64,000 bases of DNA from NCBI RefSeq assembly GCF_002950945.1, contig NZ_CP012673.1:1674001-1738000 (forward strand), given 5' to 3'. The notes beneath the pieces were generated by a model. The model was given only the letters and a program-made list of their open reading frames with translations, had not been told where the DNA came from and searched no databases. This DNA comes from Sorangium cellulosum (GTDB lineage Bacteria; Myxococcota_A; Polyangia; Polyangiales; Polyangiaceae). The number at the start of each line of letters is the position of its first letter. Within the stretch, counting starts at the first letter, position 1. Shown one piece after another: positions 41,584 through 51,097 of this stretch. Both the position numbers and the translations under genes were made by a program.

Positions 41584-41918
41584 CGCGTCCCCCGGAGAGG
41601 GCTCATCGCCCAGAGCGCATCGGCCGCGCGGCGCGACTGCTCGAGCGCCTCCATCCCTGCTCCCTCGACGGTGAAGAACTTCTTCGCGCGCCCGCCGCGC
41701 TGCGGGGTCGGCTCGCCGTGACGGCTCGAGACGAACCCTTTCTCCTCGAGCCGGTCGAGCGTGGTGTAGACCGCGCCGAGGGAGACGGAGCGCTCGAGCC
41801 GCGCCTCGAGCTCATTGCGGACAGCGACGCCGTACGCGCCGGATCCGAGCCCGAGGACGGAGAGGAGAACGGCGCGCTCGAACTCCCCGAGCTGCGGGGT
41901 TCGACTGGGCTTGCTCAT
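41580..41918 (-). CDS. PadR-family transcriptional regulator
   Basis: 112 residues. Winged-helix domain: LGEFERAVLLSVLGLGSGAY, then GVAVRNELEARLERSVSLGA and VYTTLDRLEEKGFVSSRHGE, with the GGRAKKFFTVEGAG wing typical of PadR. It is the first gene of a two-gene operon with the membrane protein. A perfect palindrome lies 3 bp before its start, so self-repression is likely. Confidence 0.9.
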   Translation of the reverse strand: MSKPSRTPQLGEFERAVLLSVLGLGSGAYGVAVRNELEARLERSVSLGAVYTTLDRLEEKGFVSSRHGEPTPQRGGRAKKFFTVEGAGMEALEQSRRAADALWAMSPLRGTR

Positions 41919-41921
41919 TTG

Positions 41922-41936
41922 TTCTACATTGTAGAA
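41922..41936. promoter_or_regulatory. PadR operator-like palindrome
   Basis: TTCTACA-T-TGTAGAA, a perfect 15-bp palindrome with the TACA/TGTA core common to PadR and BlaI-type operators, directly upstream of the padR-like start and covering its ribosome-binding area. Confidence 0.7.
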
Positions 41937-42232
41937 GAAATCGGGAGCACGTCAACCGATTTAGGACGGGGCCCGCTCTTGCTGGGCTCCGCGGCCGCGT
42001 TCAGCGTGGACGGCGCCGCGCTCACGCTGGAGCTGCCGTCGCGCGACGCGGAGCAGCCCGGCGCATGCCCGAGAGGGCGCCTCGTCGACCCGTGAGGTGG
42101 TGTGAACAGGTCTGTGACCTGTCGAATCTGGTGAACCAGCGCGTGCGGTAGGCGGCCATCGACGGGATGACCTGGGACAGCGTGCCGATGTCGCCGGACG
42201 CCGCTTCTCTCTATTGGAATGGTCTGGAGAGG

Positions 42233-42832
42233 CTATGATACCGGGGCGTCGGGATTCACCAGCACCTGGTACTGACGTCCCGTGGACAGCACGCTCGGAT
42301 CGATGCCCTCCTCGAGCGGCACGCGCGTCTGCGTGAGCTGGTGGCCGGGCAAGCAACACGCGAGGGTGAAGGCCGCGTCCCAGCGCAGCCGATCGAGCAC
42401 CCTGTCCATGTGCACGTGGGCGTGGACGAACGTCACGAACACCGGCATCGGGGGCAGGGCGTTGAGCTGATCCGCGACGTCGTCGATGCTGGCCTTGTGC
42501 CACGCCAGTCGCCGAACCCCGAAGCGATCGCGCCACGCCTCCACCAAGGCCACGTTGAGCAGCGGATCGACGCTGATGTTGTCCGCCTCGCTCTTCAGCG
42601 AAAAGAGGGCCCCGGTCCTCGCGTGGGCCCCGTCCCCGACGTGAATGACGCGACATGGGCGGCCCTTGGTCAAGAGGGGCCGAAGATGACAGAGGGCAGA
42701 GTAGCTCTCGGTCATTTCCTTGGCGGGCCTGGTCGCTTTTGCGAACAAGGGCCACAGCGCTTCGAAGGAGGCCCTTCGCATGAGCCGGTCCAGGTAGTCG
42801 CTGTTCGGGGGCGGCGCGTCGGTGCTGGCCAT
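42233..42832 (-). CDS. hypothetical protein, possible Rossmann-like domain
   Basis: 199 residues from MASTDAPPPNSDYLDRLMRR. The core VIHVGDGAHARTGALFSLKS then ISVDPLLNVALVEAWRDRFG and MPVFVTFVHAHVHMDRVLDR alternates hydrophobic strands and helices, as in nucleotide- or SAM-binding Rossmann proteins (VGDGxxxRTG loop, acidic residue after the second strand). No recognised methyltransferase signature. The frame is open much further upstream, but that part lacks coding character. Standing alone; role unknown. Confidence 0.62.
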   Translation of the reverse strand: MASTDAPPPNSDYLDRLMRRASFEALWPLFAKATRPAKEMTESYSALCHLRPLLTKGRPCRVIHVGDGAHARTGALFSLKSEADNISVDPLLNVALVEAWRDRFGVRRLAWHKASIDDVADQLNALPPMPVFVTFVHAHVHMDRVLDRLRWDAAFTLACCLPGHQLTQTRVPLEEGIDPSVLSTGRQYQVLVNPDAPVS

Positions 42833-43728
42833 GGAGGCTGCTTGTAGCAGAGCTGCCGCGATCCGCGCGGACCTCCCGTCGGAGGACCGAGCGGGGCCGC
42901 CTGCTCCCACGCCACGGCGGCGCCCACGAGGGCCGGCAGCCCCGAGACGAGCGTGCGGAGCGCGCGGGAGGCGAGCAGCGTCCCCCCGAGCGCCGCCGCG
43001 AGCCCTGCCGGCTCCGCCGTCCCGTCGACGATCGTCGCACATGGACTCACGGCGAGGCGCGCATGGGCGCTGTGCGAAGGGGGCCAGCTGCGCGGATTCC
43101 AGGGCTTTGCGCCTTCGCCCGTTACGCGCCAGGGAGCCGCGATGGGGCGCCCTTCCGGGTCGTGCCGGAGAGCGGGAAGCCGGTAACCTCGGTCGATCGA
43201 CGGGCAGCGTGGAGCCCGCGGGCCTCGGGCGAGGTGCTCCACCGCCGGTGGCGCAGCGCAGCAGCAGCAGGCCGCGAGCGGCCGATCGCGCGCCGCACCG
43301 AGCGCTCGGCGATGTGGCTCGCGCGGTCGATCGCCTCGCGGCTCCCCTCCGCGACGTCCTGACCGACGACGGTGGGGAGCCCGCGCAGCACCACCTTGAT
43401 GCGATTGGCACCCGCTGGCCGGGGCGCATGGAAGGCATGTCAACCATCCACCAGCCCGCCGGTGACGGCGGGCTCCAGTGGCGTCGTGGACGCGCACGGC
43501 CCTCCAGCTCAGCGCGCGAGCGCACGTTCTCGTGCGTTGAGAAATGTTCGAGCTCACAAGAAATGCACCGTGATCGAGACTCTGGTGATTGAGTCCGATC
43601 CGCTCGAGCAACCTGGAAGGCGTCAATTGAACTTCGACCGCCGAGCACGCCTGGCAGGTGAGCCGCCGGAGGACGAAGGTTTGCCCGCGGGCCGGCCCGT
43701 GTCCCGCGTCCGCTGAAAGGATCCGTTG
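42833..43728 (-). pseudogene. gene-poor stretch with decayed coding traces
   Basis: About 900 bp without an intact gene. Protein-like segments occur in two minus-strand frames: VVLRGLPTVVGQDVAEGSRE followed by AIDRASHIAERSVRRAIG around 43260-43394, and LAAALGGTLLASRALRTLVS followed by GLPALVGAAVAWEQ around 42900-43020. They could be parts of one frameshifted gene. No family could be named. Confidence 0.3.
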
Positions 43729-45009
43729 ATGCGAACTTGCTTATCGGCAGCAACGGCCACCTCCCTCGTGCTCCTCGGACTAGGTTGCAGTGGTGCACCT
43801 CGAGAGGAGGACGGCGGCACAGGAGGTAACGGAACCAGCGGTACTTCCAGCTCGGTCGGGTCCACCGGCTCCGGCGAGCCCACCGGCTCCGGCGGAGCCT
43901 CGATCTCGGGTGGCGCGACCAGCACGGGTGGGGGAGCGACCGGCGGGACCAGCACGAGCGGTGGTGCCTCCGGGAGCGGGGGCGCCGGCTCCGGCACCGG
44001 CGAGATCTTCAACCCTCCGTATATCCTGGGGGCCGATATCACATGGACCCTCGAACAGGAGTCGATTGGCCGGCGCTACCGAGACAATAGCCAGACCAAA
44101 TCCATCGAGAGGATCTTGGTCGACCACGGGTTCAACTTCGTTCGACTCAGGACGTTCGTGTGTCCGGATTGTCCGGGAGGCTACACCTCGGAGCTTTATT
44201 CGGGCGCTCGCCCGACGGAGGCCTTCGGCGACACCGCTCACACCATCGCCATGGCGAAGCGGGTCAAAGCCTGCGGGATGGGCCTGTTCCTCGACTTTCA
44301 CATGAGCGACACCTGGGCGTCCATCGGTCACCAGAACGTACCGTCCGCCTGGGCTGGGATGAGCCCGTCTCAGATGCAGGCGGCCGCTCACGACCACGTA
44401 AAAGGTGTGCTCGATGAAATGGTGGCCGCTGGCGTGAAGCCGGACATGGTCCAGGTCGGCAACGAGACCAACTCACGCATGTCGGGAGTGTCCATGAGCA
44501 ACTGGGCCAACTTCTCCGGCCTCGTCAACGCCGGCATTCGGGCCGTGCGCGAAACCGACCCGAACATCATCGTTTGGGCGCAGCACGGCCGGCCGCGACC
44601 CGACGGCAACTTCCGCCCCTGGGTGGACGCGCACTTGACCAACGATCCGCCCATCGACGTGGATGGAATCTGCGGCTCGACCTACGGAACCACCAACAAT
44701 GGCCAGGACTGGAGGGAGCAATTCGGGTACATCATCAACACCTACAATCTGCCCGTGATGAGCTGCGAGTACACCGATGACCGCAGGGATCTCATCAATC
44801 CCATCATGCGCGACTTCCCGAACCGAATGGGCCGGGGTACATTCCTTTGGGAGCCGACGGCGTACGGTGATCGTAGGCTGTTTGACTTCAGCGGCAGTAC
44901 GTATACGACCAACGCGAACATGGACGCGTACGCACGTCTGGCCCAGTCCTATGGCCTTCCCGTGCCGTCGACCCCTGCCGGAGAGCTCCAGGGAACGACG
45001 TGCCAGTAG
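43729..45009 (+). CDS. glycoside hydrolase family 53 endo-beta-1,4-galactanase lipoprotein
   Basis: 426 residues; ATG preceded by AAAGGA. Lipobox LLGLGC (Cys20), then ~70 residues of Gly/Ser/Thr linker, then a GH53 barrel: YILGADITWTLEQE, GFNFVRLRTFVCPDCPGGYT, LFLDFHMSDTWASIGHQNVP, the acid/base Glu246 in DMVQVGNETNSR and the nucleophile Glu347 in LPVMSCEYTDD. GH53 enzymes cut beta-1,4-galactan side chains of pectin (type I arabinogalactan). All key residues are intact. With the GH5, PL9-like and beta-helix proteins nearby it makes a set for plant cell walls. Confidence 0.94.
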   Translation: MRTCLSAATATSLVLLGLGCSGAPREEDGGTGGNGTSGTSSSVGSTGSGEPTGSGGASISGGATSTGGGATGGTSTSGGASGSGGAGSGTGEIFNPPYILGADITWTLEQESIGRRYRDNSQTKSIERILVDHGFNFVRLRTFVCPDCPGGYTSELYSGARPTEAFGDTAHTIAMAKRVKACGMGLFLDFHMSDTWASIGHQNVPSAWAGMSPSQMQAAAHDHVKGVLDEMVAAGVKPDMVQVGNETNSRMSGVSMSNWANFSGLVNAGIRAVRETDPNIIVWAQHGRPRPDGNFRPWVDAHLTNDPPIDVDGICGSTYGTTNNGQDWREQFGYIINTYNLPVMSCEYTDDRRDLINPIMRDFPNRMGRGTFLWEPTAYGDRRLFDFSGSTYTTNANMDAYARLAQSYGLPVPSTPAGELQGTTCQ

Positions 45010-45296
45010 CCGTGCTGCTGAGGGGCTTGCCGAGCAGTTCGGGCCCGCGTCTTCGGCCCCCATCTGCATGCCCAGCGCGTGTTGTCGCTGACCGACGGCG
45101 TCGCCGGGGTTCCGAGCGCCGCCGTCCTGTCGATCCACGCCATCCGCTCCGCGCCTACCTGGCGACGACTCACGGCCGGGCGGTGCCGCTGGCCTGGAAG
45201 AGAGCACGCGTTCTTCAGCCATTTCTTCGAGGTCACATGATGGGATGCCTCGGAAAGCGCACGTTGTGCGCACCTCGGGACGGAGGACTTTTGTTT

Positions 45297-46460
45297 ATGA
45301 GAGCTCGATCTTCGCTGTTGTTGTGGGGGATCTTGTCCGCGGCCGCGAGCGGCTGTGGTGACGGCGGCGGTCCTCACGGAGCTTCGTCGGAAGGGGGCGG
45401 CGATCCGGGCGGCTCGACCGGAGGCCAGGTCGCCACGGAGAGCAGCGGCGGCGCGGGCGCGAGCGGCGCGACGACGGCGAGCGGGGCAGGGGGCGAGAGC
45501 GCGGGCGCAGGCGGCGAGGGCGGCGGAGGCGGGCTCGGAGAGAGTGGGGGCGGAGGCGGGGGCGGCGGGGGCGGCGACCTGCGGATCTGCCCGGGAGGAC
45601 CGTATGCGGCCGATCCGCTGCCTGCGAACCGCAGGGCGCAGCGGGTGCGCGGCGGGTTCGATTTCGTCGAGGGGCCGGTCTGGGTCGCCGAGCTCGGTGC
45701 GCTGTTCTTCTCGGAGATGCACCGCGCGCAGGAGAACGAGCCGCCGCTCAACGGCCCGCCGGCGACGATGCACCGGTTCACGCCTCCGGGCTCGTTCGAG
45801 GTGTTCATCGAGAACAGCTCGACGAACGGTCTCGCCATGTCCACGGACGGGAACCTGATCGCGTGCACCCACGACACGCGCAGCATCTCCGCGTTCGATC
45901 TCGGCACGAAGGCGCGGCGCCCGGTGGCCGAGGGCTACGGGGGCAAGCGGTTCAACTCGCCGAACGACATGGCCGTGCGGGCCGACGGCAACGTCTACTT
46001 CAGCGATCCGGACTTCCAGCTCACCGGCAGGTCGGAGCTGCCGACGGCGGTGTACCGGGTGTCGCCGTCCGGCGAGGTGAGCGTCGTGGACACGATGGCC
46101 CAGCCGAACGGCGTCGCGCTCTCGCCCGACGGGAGCACGCTCTATACCGGCGAGCTCGGCGTCGGCCGGATCCGGCGATATCCGCTGGACGAAGGCGGCG
46201 CGCCCGGCCCCTCCTCCGAGTTCGCCTCGAACCTCAGGTTCGCCGACGGGATGGGCGTCGACTGCGCGGGCAACCTCTACGTCGCGTGGAGGCGCGGCGT
46301 CGAGGTCCTCGCGCCGGACGGCGCGAGGCTCGGCACGATCAAGGGGGTGGGCCAGGCGTCGAACGTCGCGTTCGGCGGGGCCGATCGGAAGACGCTCTAT
46401 ATCACGGCGGGCGACTCGCTCTATTCGATGGAGATGAACGTCCCCGGTTATCCATACTGA
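45297..46460 (+). CDS. SMP-30/gluconolactonase-like lipoprotein
   Basis: 387 residues. Signal MRARSSLLLWGILSAAASGC with lipobox, a Gly/Ser/Ala linker of ~75 residues, then a six-bladed beta-propeller of the SMP-30/gluconolactonase group: FDFVEGPVWVAELGALFFSE, NGLAMSTDGNLIACTHDTRS, KRFNSPNDMAVRADGNVYFS, QPNGVALSPDGSTLYTGELG, NLRFADGMGVDCAGNLYVAW. The Glu, Asn and Asp metal ligands (EGP, NSPND, DG) are visible. Such enzymes open sugar lactones; secreted forms may act on aldonolactones produced by oxidative attack on polysaccharides. It follows GH53 by 287 bp, with no gene between. Confidence 0.87.
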   Translation: MRARSSLLLWGILSAAASGCGDGGGPHGASSEGGGDPGGSTGGQVATESSGGAGASGATTASGAGGESAGAGGEGGGGGLGESGGGGGGGGGGDLRICPGGPYAADPLPANRRAQRVRGGFDFVEGPVWVAELGALFFSEMHRAQENEPPLNGPPATMHRFTPPGSFEVFIENSSTNGLAMSTDGNLIACTHDTRSISAFDLGTKARRPVAEGYGGKRFNSPNDMAVRADGNVYFSDPDFQLTGRSELPTAVYRVSPSGEVSVVDTMAQPNGVALSPDGSTLYTGELGVGRIRRYPLDEGGAPGPSSEFASNLRFADGMGVDCAGNLYVAWRRGVEVLAPDGARLGTIKGVGQASNVAFGGADRKTLYITAGDSLYSMEMNVPGYPY

Positions 46461-46593
46461 AGCCGCGCGCGCCGCGCGGACCCTCCCGCCGGCGCGTGCC
46501 GCCACGGTAGCTCACGGTGGCGACTTCACTCACCACAGGTCAGCTAACATCTTGAGCTTGCCTGGGGTCTCATCTCCATGGTTCTCCTTCGGA

Positions 46594-48246
46594 TCAGAAC
46601 CTCGACTGCCGGCCGCCCTTGCGTCGCGCCGTCCTCCGATCGCGGGAGCGCGCGGCGAACGCGGAGGCAAGCGCGAGAAGCGCGAACCCGCCGGTACCGG
46701 CGGTGGCGTCGTCGGAAGTGACGGCGCAAGCGCAACCCGCCGCGGAGCTGTCGTCTTCCGAGGTCCCTGCGGCTCCGGCGAGGCCTCCCGCTTCGCCGTC
46801 GGCGCCGCCCGTGGCGCCGACGGTCTCCGGGCCGCTGGTGCCGACCGTGCCACCCGACCCGTCGCCACCGCTTCCATGGGCTGCCGTGCCGCCCACCCCG
46901 CCGCCAGCGGTGCCCGAGCCACCGGCGTCGCCGCCACCCGTCCCTGCGGTCGGCCCGGCGCCGAACTCGTAAGCTCCGAGGTCCGGCGCCGATCCGACGA
47001 ACGGAAGCCCCACGTCCGTGCCTTCGTCGATCAAAGCGCTTTCGGCCTTGAGCTTCATGAACACACACACGGAGGGGATGCTGCCGTCGGCCTCGCGGGG
47101 TCCGGTGCAACCGGCGTCGGACGTGCTCTCGAAGGCCGAGCTCGCCTCCGTGATGCCCAGGTCCCAGGTGTTGAACGCGGTGTCGACGCCCTCCATGCTC
47201 CGGTTCCTGTTCGGGAAGCCGATGTTGTTCCGCATCTTGTGCGCGAGCGCTCCGGTCAAGATGATCGTCTGGCTGCTGTCGTCGGGCGGGCTCGCCAGCA
47301 TGTTGTACTGGGTTCCATTGTTGTACGCGGTGTTGTTGAGCCAGGTATTGCCGCCCGACGAATGGTTCGCGTAGAAGCCCGCGGCCTTGTTGTTCCAGGC
47401 CACGTTGTTCTGCACGATGTGCCGGATGCCCGTCTTGCTGCTGCCGACCTTGAACCCGTTGCCGTTGCCTTCGCTGCCCCGACCGTTCGACATGGCGAAG
47501 CTGCCCTCGGTGATGACCGGCACCTCCTGCGAGATGTAGTCGTAGCCATCGTCCGAGTTGTTCCACGCGCGGCATCCCCGGATGATCGTGCTGGGACCCG
47601 TCGTTTGGTAATGGACCCCGAAGCCGTCTCCGTTCTGACCGTCGCCCTGGCTGCCGTTCTGGTCGTAGTTGTCGTGCGAGTCGCAGTTGAGGACCAGGTT
47701 GCCGCCTTCGCCTTTATCGATGAACAGGCCGGGACCGAAGGCATGATGGAGGTGGAGCAGCTCGAAGGTGTTGTTGCTGGAGCCCTTGGTGCGGAGCAGC
47801 GAGTACGAGTGGTCGCCGCTTCTGCCCACCTTGGCGTTGCCGATCTCGAGCCCTCGGAGGTGCATCCAGCTTCCGGTCACCAGGACCACCGGCACGTCGA
47901 CGGCCCGGTTGCTGGTCTCATACCTCGACGCGTCGAGCACCGGCTTTTCACCTGGGTAGGCCCAGATCTTGGTGCGGTTGGTCTCCGAGGTGCCGCTCCT
48001 CGAAAGGACGAGCTGGGTCGTGATGTCGTAAGTGCCGCCGCGCACCCAGATGGTGTCACCGGCGGCGGCGGCGCTGTTCGCCCTGGAAAGGGTGGCGAAC
48101 GGCTGGTCCATGGTCCCGCGACTGGAATCGCTGCCGTCCGGCGCCACGTAGTGCTCCGCCGCGCGCGAGTACCCGGCCGCCAGCAGCACGAAGAGGCCCG
48201 CGGTCGTCGAGGTCGCCGCCAAGGACTGCTTTCGATTCATGCTCAT
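46594..48246 (-). CDS. PL9-like pectate lyase/right-handed beta-helix protein with MYXO-CTERM
   Basis: 550 residues. Signal peptide (LFVLLAAGYSRAA), then EHYVAPDGSDSSRGTMDQPF, the DUF1565-type start of family 9 polysaccharide lyases, and a parallel beta-helix with Asn ladders (NCDSHDNYDQNGSQGDGQNG, RGCRAWNNSDDGYDYIS, NNVAWNNKAAGFYAN). A Gly/Thr-rich spacer ends with AAGCACAV, the hydrophobic FALLALASAF and RSRDRRTARRK, a MYXO-CTERM-like sorting tail that anchors proteins at the myxobacterial surface. PL9 lyases cut pectate by beta-elimination with Ca2+. Start could also be the second ATG, two codons later. Confidence 0.88.
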   Translation of the reverse strand: MSMNRKQSLAATSTTAGLFVLLAAGYSRAAEHYVAPDGSDSSRGTMDQPFATLSRANSAAAAGDTIWVRGGTYDITTQLVLSRSGTSETNRTKIWAYPGEKPVLDASRYETSNRAVDVPVVLVTGSWMHLRGLEIGNAKVGRSGDHSYSLLRTKGSSNNTFELLHLHHAFGPGLFIDKGEGGNLVLNCDSHDNYDQNGSQGDGQNGDGFGVHYQTTGPSTIIRGCRAWNNSDDGYDYISQEVPVITEGSFAMSNGRGSEGNGNGFKVGSSKTGIRHIVQNNVAWNNKAAGFYANHSSGGNTWLNNTAYNNGTQYNMLASPPDDSSQTIILTGALAHKMRNNIGFPNRNRSMEGVDTAFNTWDLGITEASSAFESTSDAGCTGPREADGSIPSVCVFMKLKAESALIDEGTDVGLPFVGSAPDLGAYEFGAGPTAGTGGGDAGGSGTAGGGVGGTAAHGSGGDGSGGTVGTSGPETVGATGGADGEAGGLAGAAGTSEDDSSAAGCACAVTSDDATAGTGGFALLALASAFAARSRDRRTARRKGGRQSRF

Positions 48247-48619
48247 CGGTGTAGCCTCGCGAGAAAGTGAAGTCGCCGACGAGAAGCGTCCGACCTCATT
48301 GCCAGTTTTTGCGCCGAGGGTTCTCCCAAGGCGAGGTGTACATCACCCAATCGTCCGACGGAGATCGGGAACGCGTCGTCCCTCTCTCCCCGTGTACCGG
48401 GCCGCTCTCAATCAATCACGGGTCGCTCGACTTTGTCATCGAGGGATCGGAGAGTTCGCCTCGGATAGTAAGTTTACGTCGAGAAAGGCCGCCGCGGCTC
48501 CCACCCGGTCGTGGGCTCCTGGGGGGCTCGCCTGTGCGGGCGGCTCGGCGAGCGCCGCCTGCGCGCGCCGGGCGCGTGTCCATGGCGATATCCGCCGTGC
48601 GCGAGGCGCGGGGCTCGGA
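48247..48619. other. intergenic region upstream of the PL9-like gene
   Basis: 372 bp with no gene seen; contains the promoter of the minus-strand PL9-like gene. The sequence from 48420 to 48485 is relatively AT-rich, but no clear promoter boxes or palindromes were found. Confidence 0.4.
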
Positions 48620-49555
48620 TCAAGGCGCGGCGCGGCGGGCTTCGTAGATGTCGGCCACGCCGCTCCGCGTCGACGCGAAGAACAGGACGGAGCCGTCGGG
48701 TGAGAGGTACGGATCGGTGTCGCGCGCGTCGGAGAGGTTCACCGGCTCCGCGAGCGGCGCTGCCTGCTCGAACGCCGCGTCGGCCCTGGGTCGTCGTGCC
48801 CAGAGCAGGTCTCCTCCCGAGCGGAACAGGATCTGCCGCCGGTCGTCGAAGAGGAACGGGGCGTGCTCGTCGTCCGGGCCGTTCAGCTCGGAGAGCGGCG
48901 CGAGCGCGCCCCAGTCGTCGTCCGGGCGCTCGCGCGTCGCGATCGCGAGGTCCCAGCCGGCGGTCGAGGGCCCGCGCAGGCCGACCGCGACGTGGAGCTC
49001 TGACGAGTCGACGTGGGGGGACATCACCTCGGTCTCGGGGACGGCGAGTGTATCCACGTGCACCGGCGCGCCCCACGGCTCGTCTCGGCTGGCACGCTCG
49101 GCGCGCCAGATGCCCGCCGGCTCGCGCGCGCTGTAAAACCAGAGCCTGAGCCCCGCGTCGGAGACGCTGGGCGTGTCCTCGGCGATCCCGGCCTGGTTGA
49201 TGTTCTCCACGGCGTGCGGCGGGTCCCAGGGCGAGCCCAGCGCCTCCCGCCGCGACGTCCAGATATCGCGGTCCCCGTCGCGATCGGACATGAAGTAGAT
49301 CTCGAGCAGATCGCCCGTGAGCGTCGGATCCTCTTCCCTGGCGTCGCTGTTGATCTCCGTCACCGCCGTCGGCGCCTCGAACGCCGGCAGCTCCGGCGCG
49401 CCCGCCGCCCCGCCTGCGCCGCCTCCGCTCCCGCCTCCTCCTCCTTGCCCGGGCGCGGTCACGCCGATGACGACGTGCTGGTCCTCGCACCCCGCCCCGC
49501 CGAGCGCGAGCAAGGATCCCCACACCGCCACAATCCCTGGGAGCCGTCGTTTCAT
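48620..49555 (-). CDS. PD40/TolB-like beta-propeller lipoprotein
   Basis: 311 residues from MKRRLPGIVAVWGSLLALGG with lipobox GGAGC; a longer frame upstream is not signal-like. After a Gly-rich linker come repeats of the PD40 type: EEDPTLTGDLLEIYFMSDRD, EDTPSVSDAGLRLWFYSARE, and DTDPYLSPDGSVLFFASTRS at the C-terminus, each with the DP.(L/V)S.DG pattern. These form a beta-propeller used for protein or glycan binding. It may be a surface binding protein; no enzyme motif is present. Confidence 0.83.
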   Translation of the reverse strand: MKRRLPGIVAVWGSLLALGGAGCEDQHVVIGVTAPGQGGGGGSGGGAGGAAGAPELPAFEAPTAVTEINSDAREEDPTLTGDLLEIYFMSDRDGDRDIWTSRREALGSPWDPPHAVENINQAGIAEDTPSVSDAGLRLWFYSAREPAGIWRAERASRDEPWGAPVHVDTLAVPETEVMSPHVDSSELHVAVGLRGPSTAGWDLAIATRERPDDDWGALAPLSELNGPDDEHAPFLFDDRRQILFRSGGDLLWARRPRADAAFEQAAPLAEPVNLSDARDTDPYLSPDGSVLFFASTRSGVADIYEARRAAP

Positions 49556-49655
49556 CGATCTCCACGCACGCTGGCGCGAAGGATTACCGCGACCGCTCGC
49601 CTGCATCAACAAGGCAGGCCCCCGGCGGGGATGCTCGTCCCGCGGGGTCGCGACG

Positions 49656-51008
49656 TCACGGCGTCATCGGCAGCGCGACCAGGATGTTCGCATTGCACAT
49701 CTCGTTCTGCGTGCCCCACCCGGGCAGCGCCGGGGCCTCGGCGTCGCGCGTGTCGAAGGAGCATGTCACCTTGATCGAGGAGCTCGGGTCGAGCAGCGGC
49801 GGCGTGCGGTACCAGTACACGCCCTGCCAGTGGACGTCCCAGTCGTCCACGCGCGCGATGCAGCTCTCCTGCGTCCCCGAGGCCACGCGCAGCTCGAAGG
49901 TGCGCCCGCGCTCGTGCATGTGCGGCATCACGCCGAGCACCTCGATCGGGGGCAGCGCCGGGTCGAGCGCGAGCTCCTCCCGCGTCCTGCTCCACGTGGT
50001 GGCGGCGTTCTGCTGGCCGGGCGGCAGCGTGTCGGGGCCGTCCGGCTCGAAGAGGCTCGTGAGGAAGCCGTCGTCCCCGATGAACACGGCGCGCCGCTCC
50101 ACGGTGTCCTCGTAGCGGAGCCGGACGCGCGTCGAGTCCTCGGCTGCGGCGCCCGCGTGGTCATGGAGGTTGTAATGCACCTGGACGACGAAATGGTCCT
50201 TCGTGGTGACAGGCGCCCCGGTGCGGCCGGGGAACTCGACCACGTCCTGCCCGGGCGCCCAGCCGAACACCGGCTGGAACGGCAGCCCGTCGGCCGGGCC
50301 GCCGAAGCACTCCCAGCCCGGCCGGTCCGGCGAGGCGTCGTCGAGCTCCGTCATGAGATCCTGGTTCGTCTTGCCCTCCACCAGGGACGCCTCCGAGGGC
50401 GCCACCCGGTACAGCGTGAGGTGATGAACGATGGACCGGACCCCGGGCGTCACCTGGTATCCGGTGATGAAGCGGTCCGCGTCGATGCCCGGGTCCACCT
50501 GAAAGCACCTCCACTCGTCGTGCGCCGCGAGGGGGTTCTCGGGGTCGGCCACGGGGGCTATCGGCGGTGTCATGTAGTCGACCCCGCCCTCGAGCGTCGG
50601 CACGGGCGGGGCGGGCGGCGCGCCCGCGCGCGTCCCCTCGGCGCGCGCTCCGGTCGCCCAGCGATGGATGATGTCGAGCTCCTCGGCGGTGAGCGTCGCC
50701 TCGTCCTTGAAGTCGCCGCACGAGCCGTCGTGCGCCACGAGGAACGGGGGCATGTGGCCGCCCTGCACGGCGTCGTCGATCGCGCCGGCGCGCGCCTTCG
50801 CCGAGGTGTAGTCGTCCAGGCGGAAGGGCGCGAGCCCACCCTCCTGATGGCACGCGGCGCACTTGGACGACGTGATCGGCGCGACGTCCTGCCAGAACGT
50901 CGGCTCCTGCGCCGCCTCCGGCTCCTGCGCCGCGCACCCGAGCGAGAGCGCGAGCGGCACGGAGGCCGCGAGGCCGCGCGCGTGGAGGAGCAGGGTCGTC
51001 GTTCGCAT
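49656..51008 (-). CDS. cytochrome c-like domain fused to copper type II monooxygenase (PHM/DBH fold)
   Basis: 450 residues; ATG at 51008 precedes a lipoprotein signal (SVPLALSLGC). A CAACH haem motif at 50-54 stands in FWQDVAPITSSKCAACHQEG, and GHMPPF offers a Met ligand. The C-terminal ~300 residues resemble the two-domain copper monooxygenases PHM and dopamine beta-hydroxylase: RSIVHHLTLYRV (CuH site His), VVQVHYNLHDH, VMPHMHERGRTFEL (His-x-His of CuM) and TQNEMCNANILV (Met ligand). PHM/DBH enzymes hydroxylate C-H bonds with ascorbate; in bacteria the donor is probably the fused or a partner cytochrome. Similar fusions occur in myxobacteria; substrate unknown. A divergent TetR gene starts 89 bp away. 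Confidence 0.82.
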   Translation of the reverse strand: MRTTTLLLHARGLAASVPLALSLGCAAQEPEAAQEPTFWQDVAPITSSKCAACHQEGGLAPFRLDDYTSAKARAGAIDDAVQGGHMPPFLVAHDGSCGDFKDEATLTAEELDIIHRWATGARAEGTRAGAPPAPPVPTLEGGVDYMTPPIAPVADPENPLAAHDEWRCFQVDPGIDADRFITGYQVTPGVRSIVHHLTLYRVAPSEASLVEGKTNQDLMTELDDASPDRPGWECFGGPADGLPFQPVFGWAPGQDVVEFPGRTGAPVTTKDHFVVQVHYNLHDHAGAAAEDSTRVRLRYEDTVERRAVFIGDDGFLTSLFEPDGPDTLPPGQQNAATTWSRTREELALDPALPPIEVLGVMPHMHERGRTFELRVASGTQESCIARVDDWDVHWQGVYWYRTPPLLDPSSSIKVTCSFDTRDAEAPALPGWGTQNEMCNANILVALPMTP

Positions 51009-51097
51009 CCATGGCCTCTCGTCGTGTCGCTTCAAGCGGACCTCCTTCAATTGTTTATGAAGTACACTGTAATGTGTGTGGTATACGCAGTTGACCG

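Noticed and set aside
42886..43592. Plus-strand open frame opposite the gene-poor stretch
   Set aside because: Arg/Ala/Pro-rich composition without motifs; typical antisense shadow.
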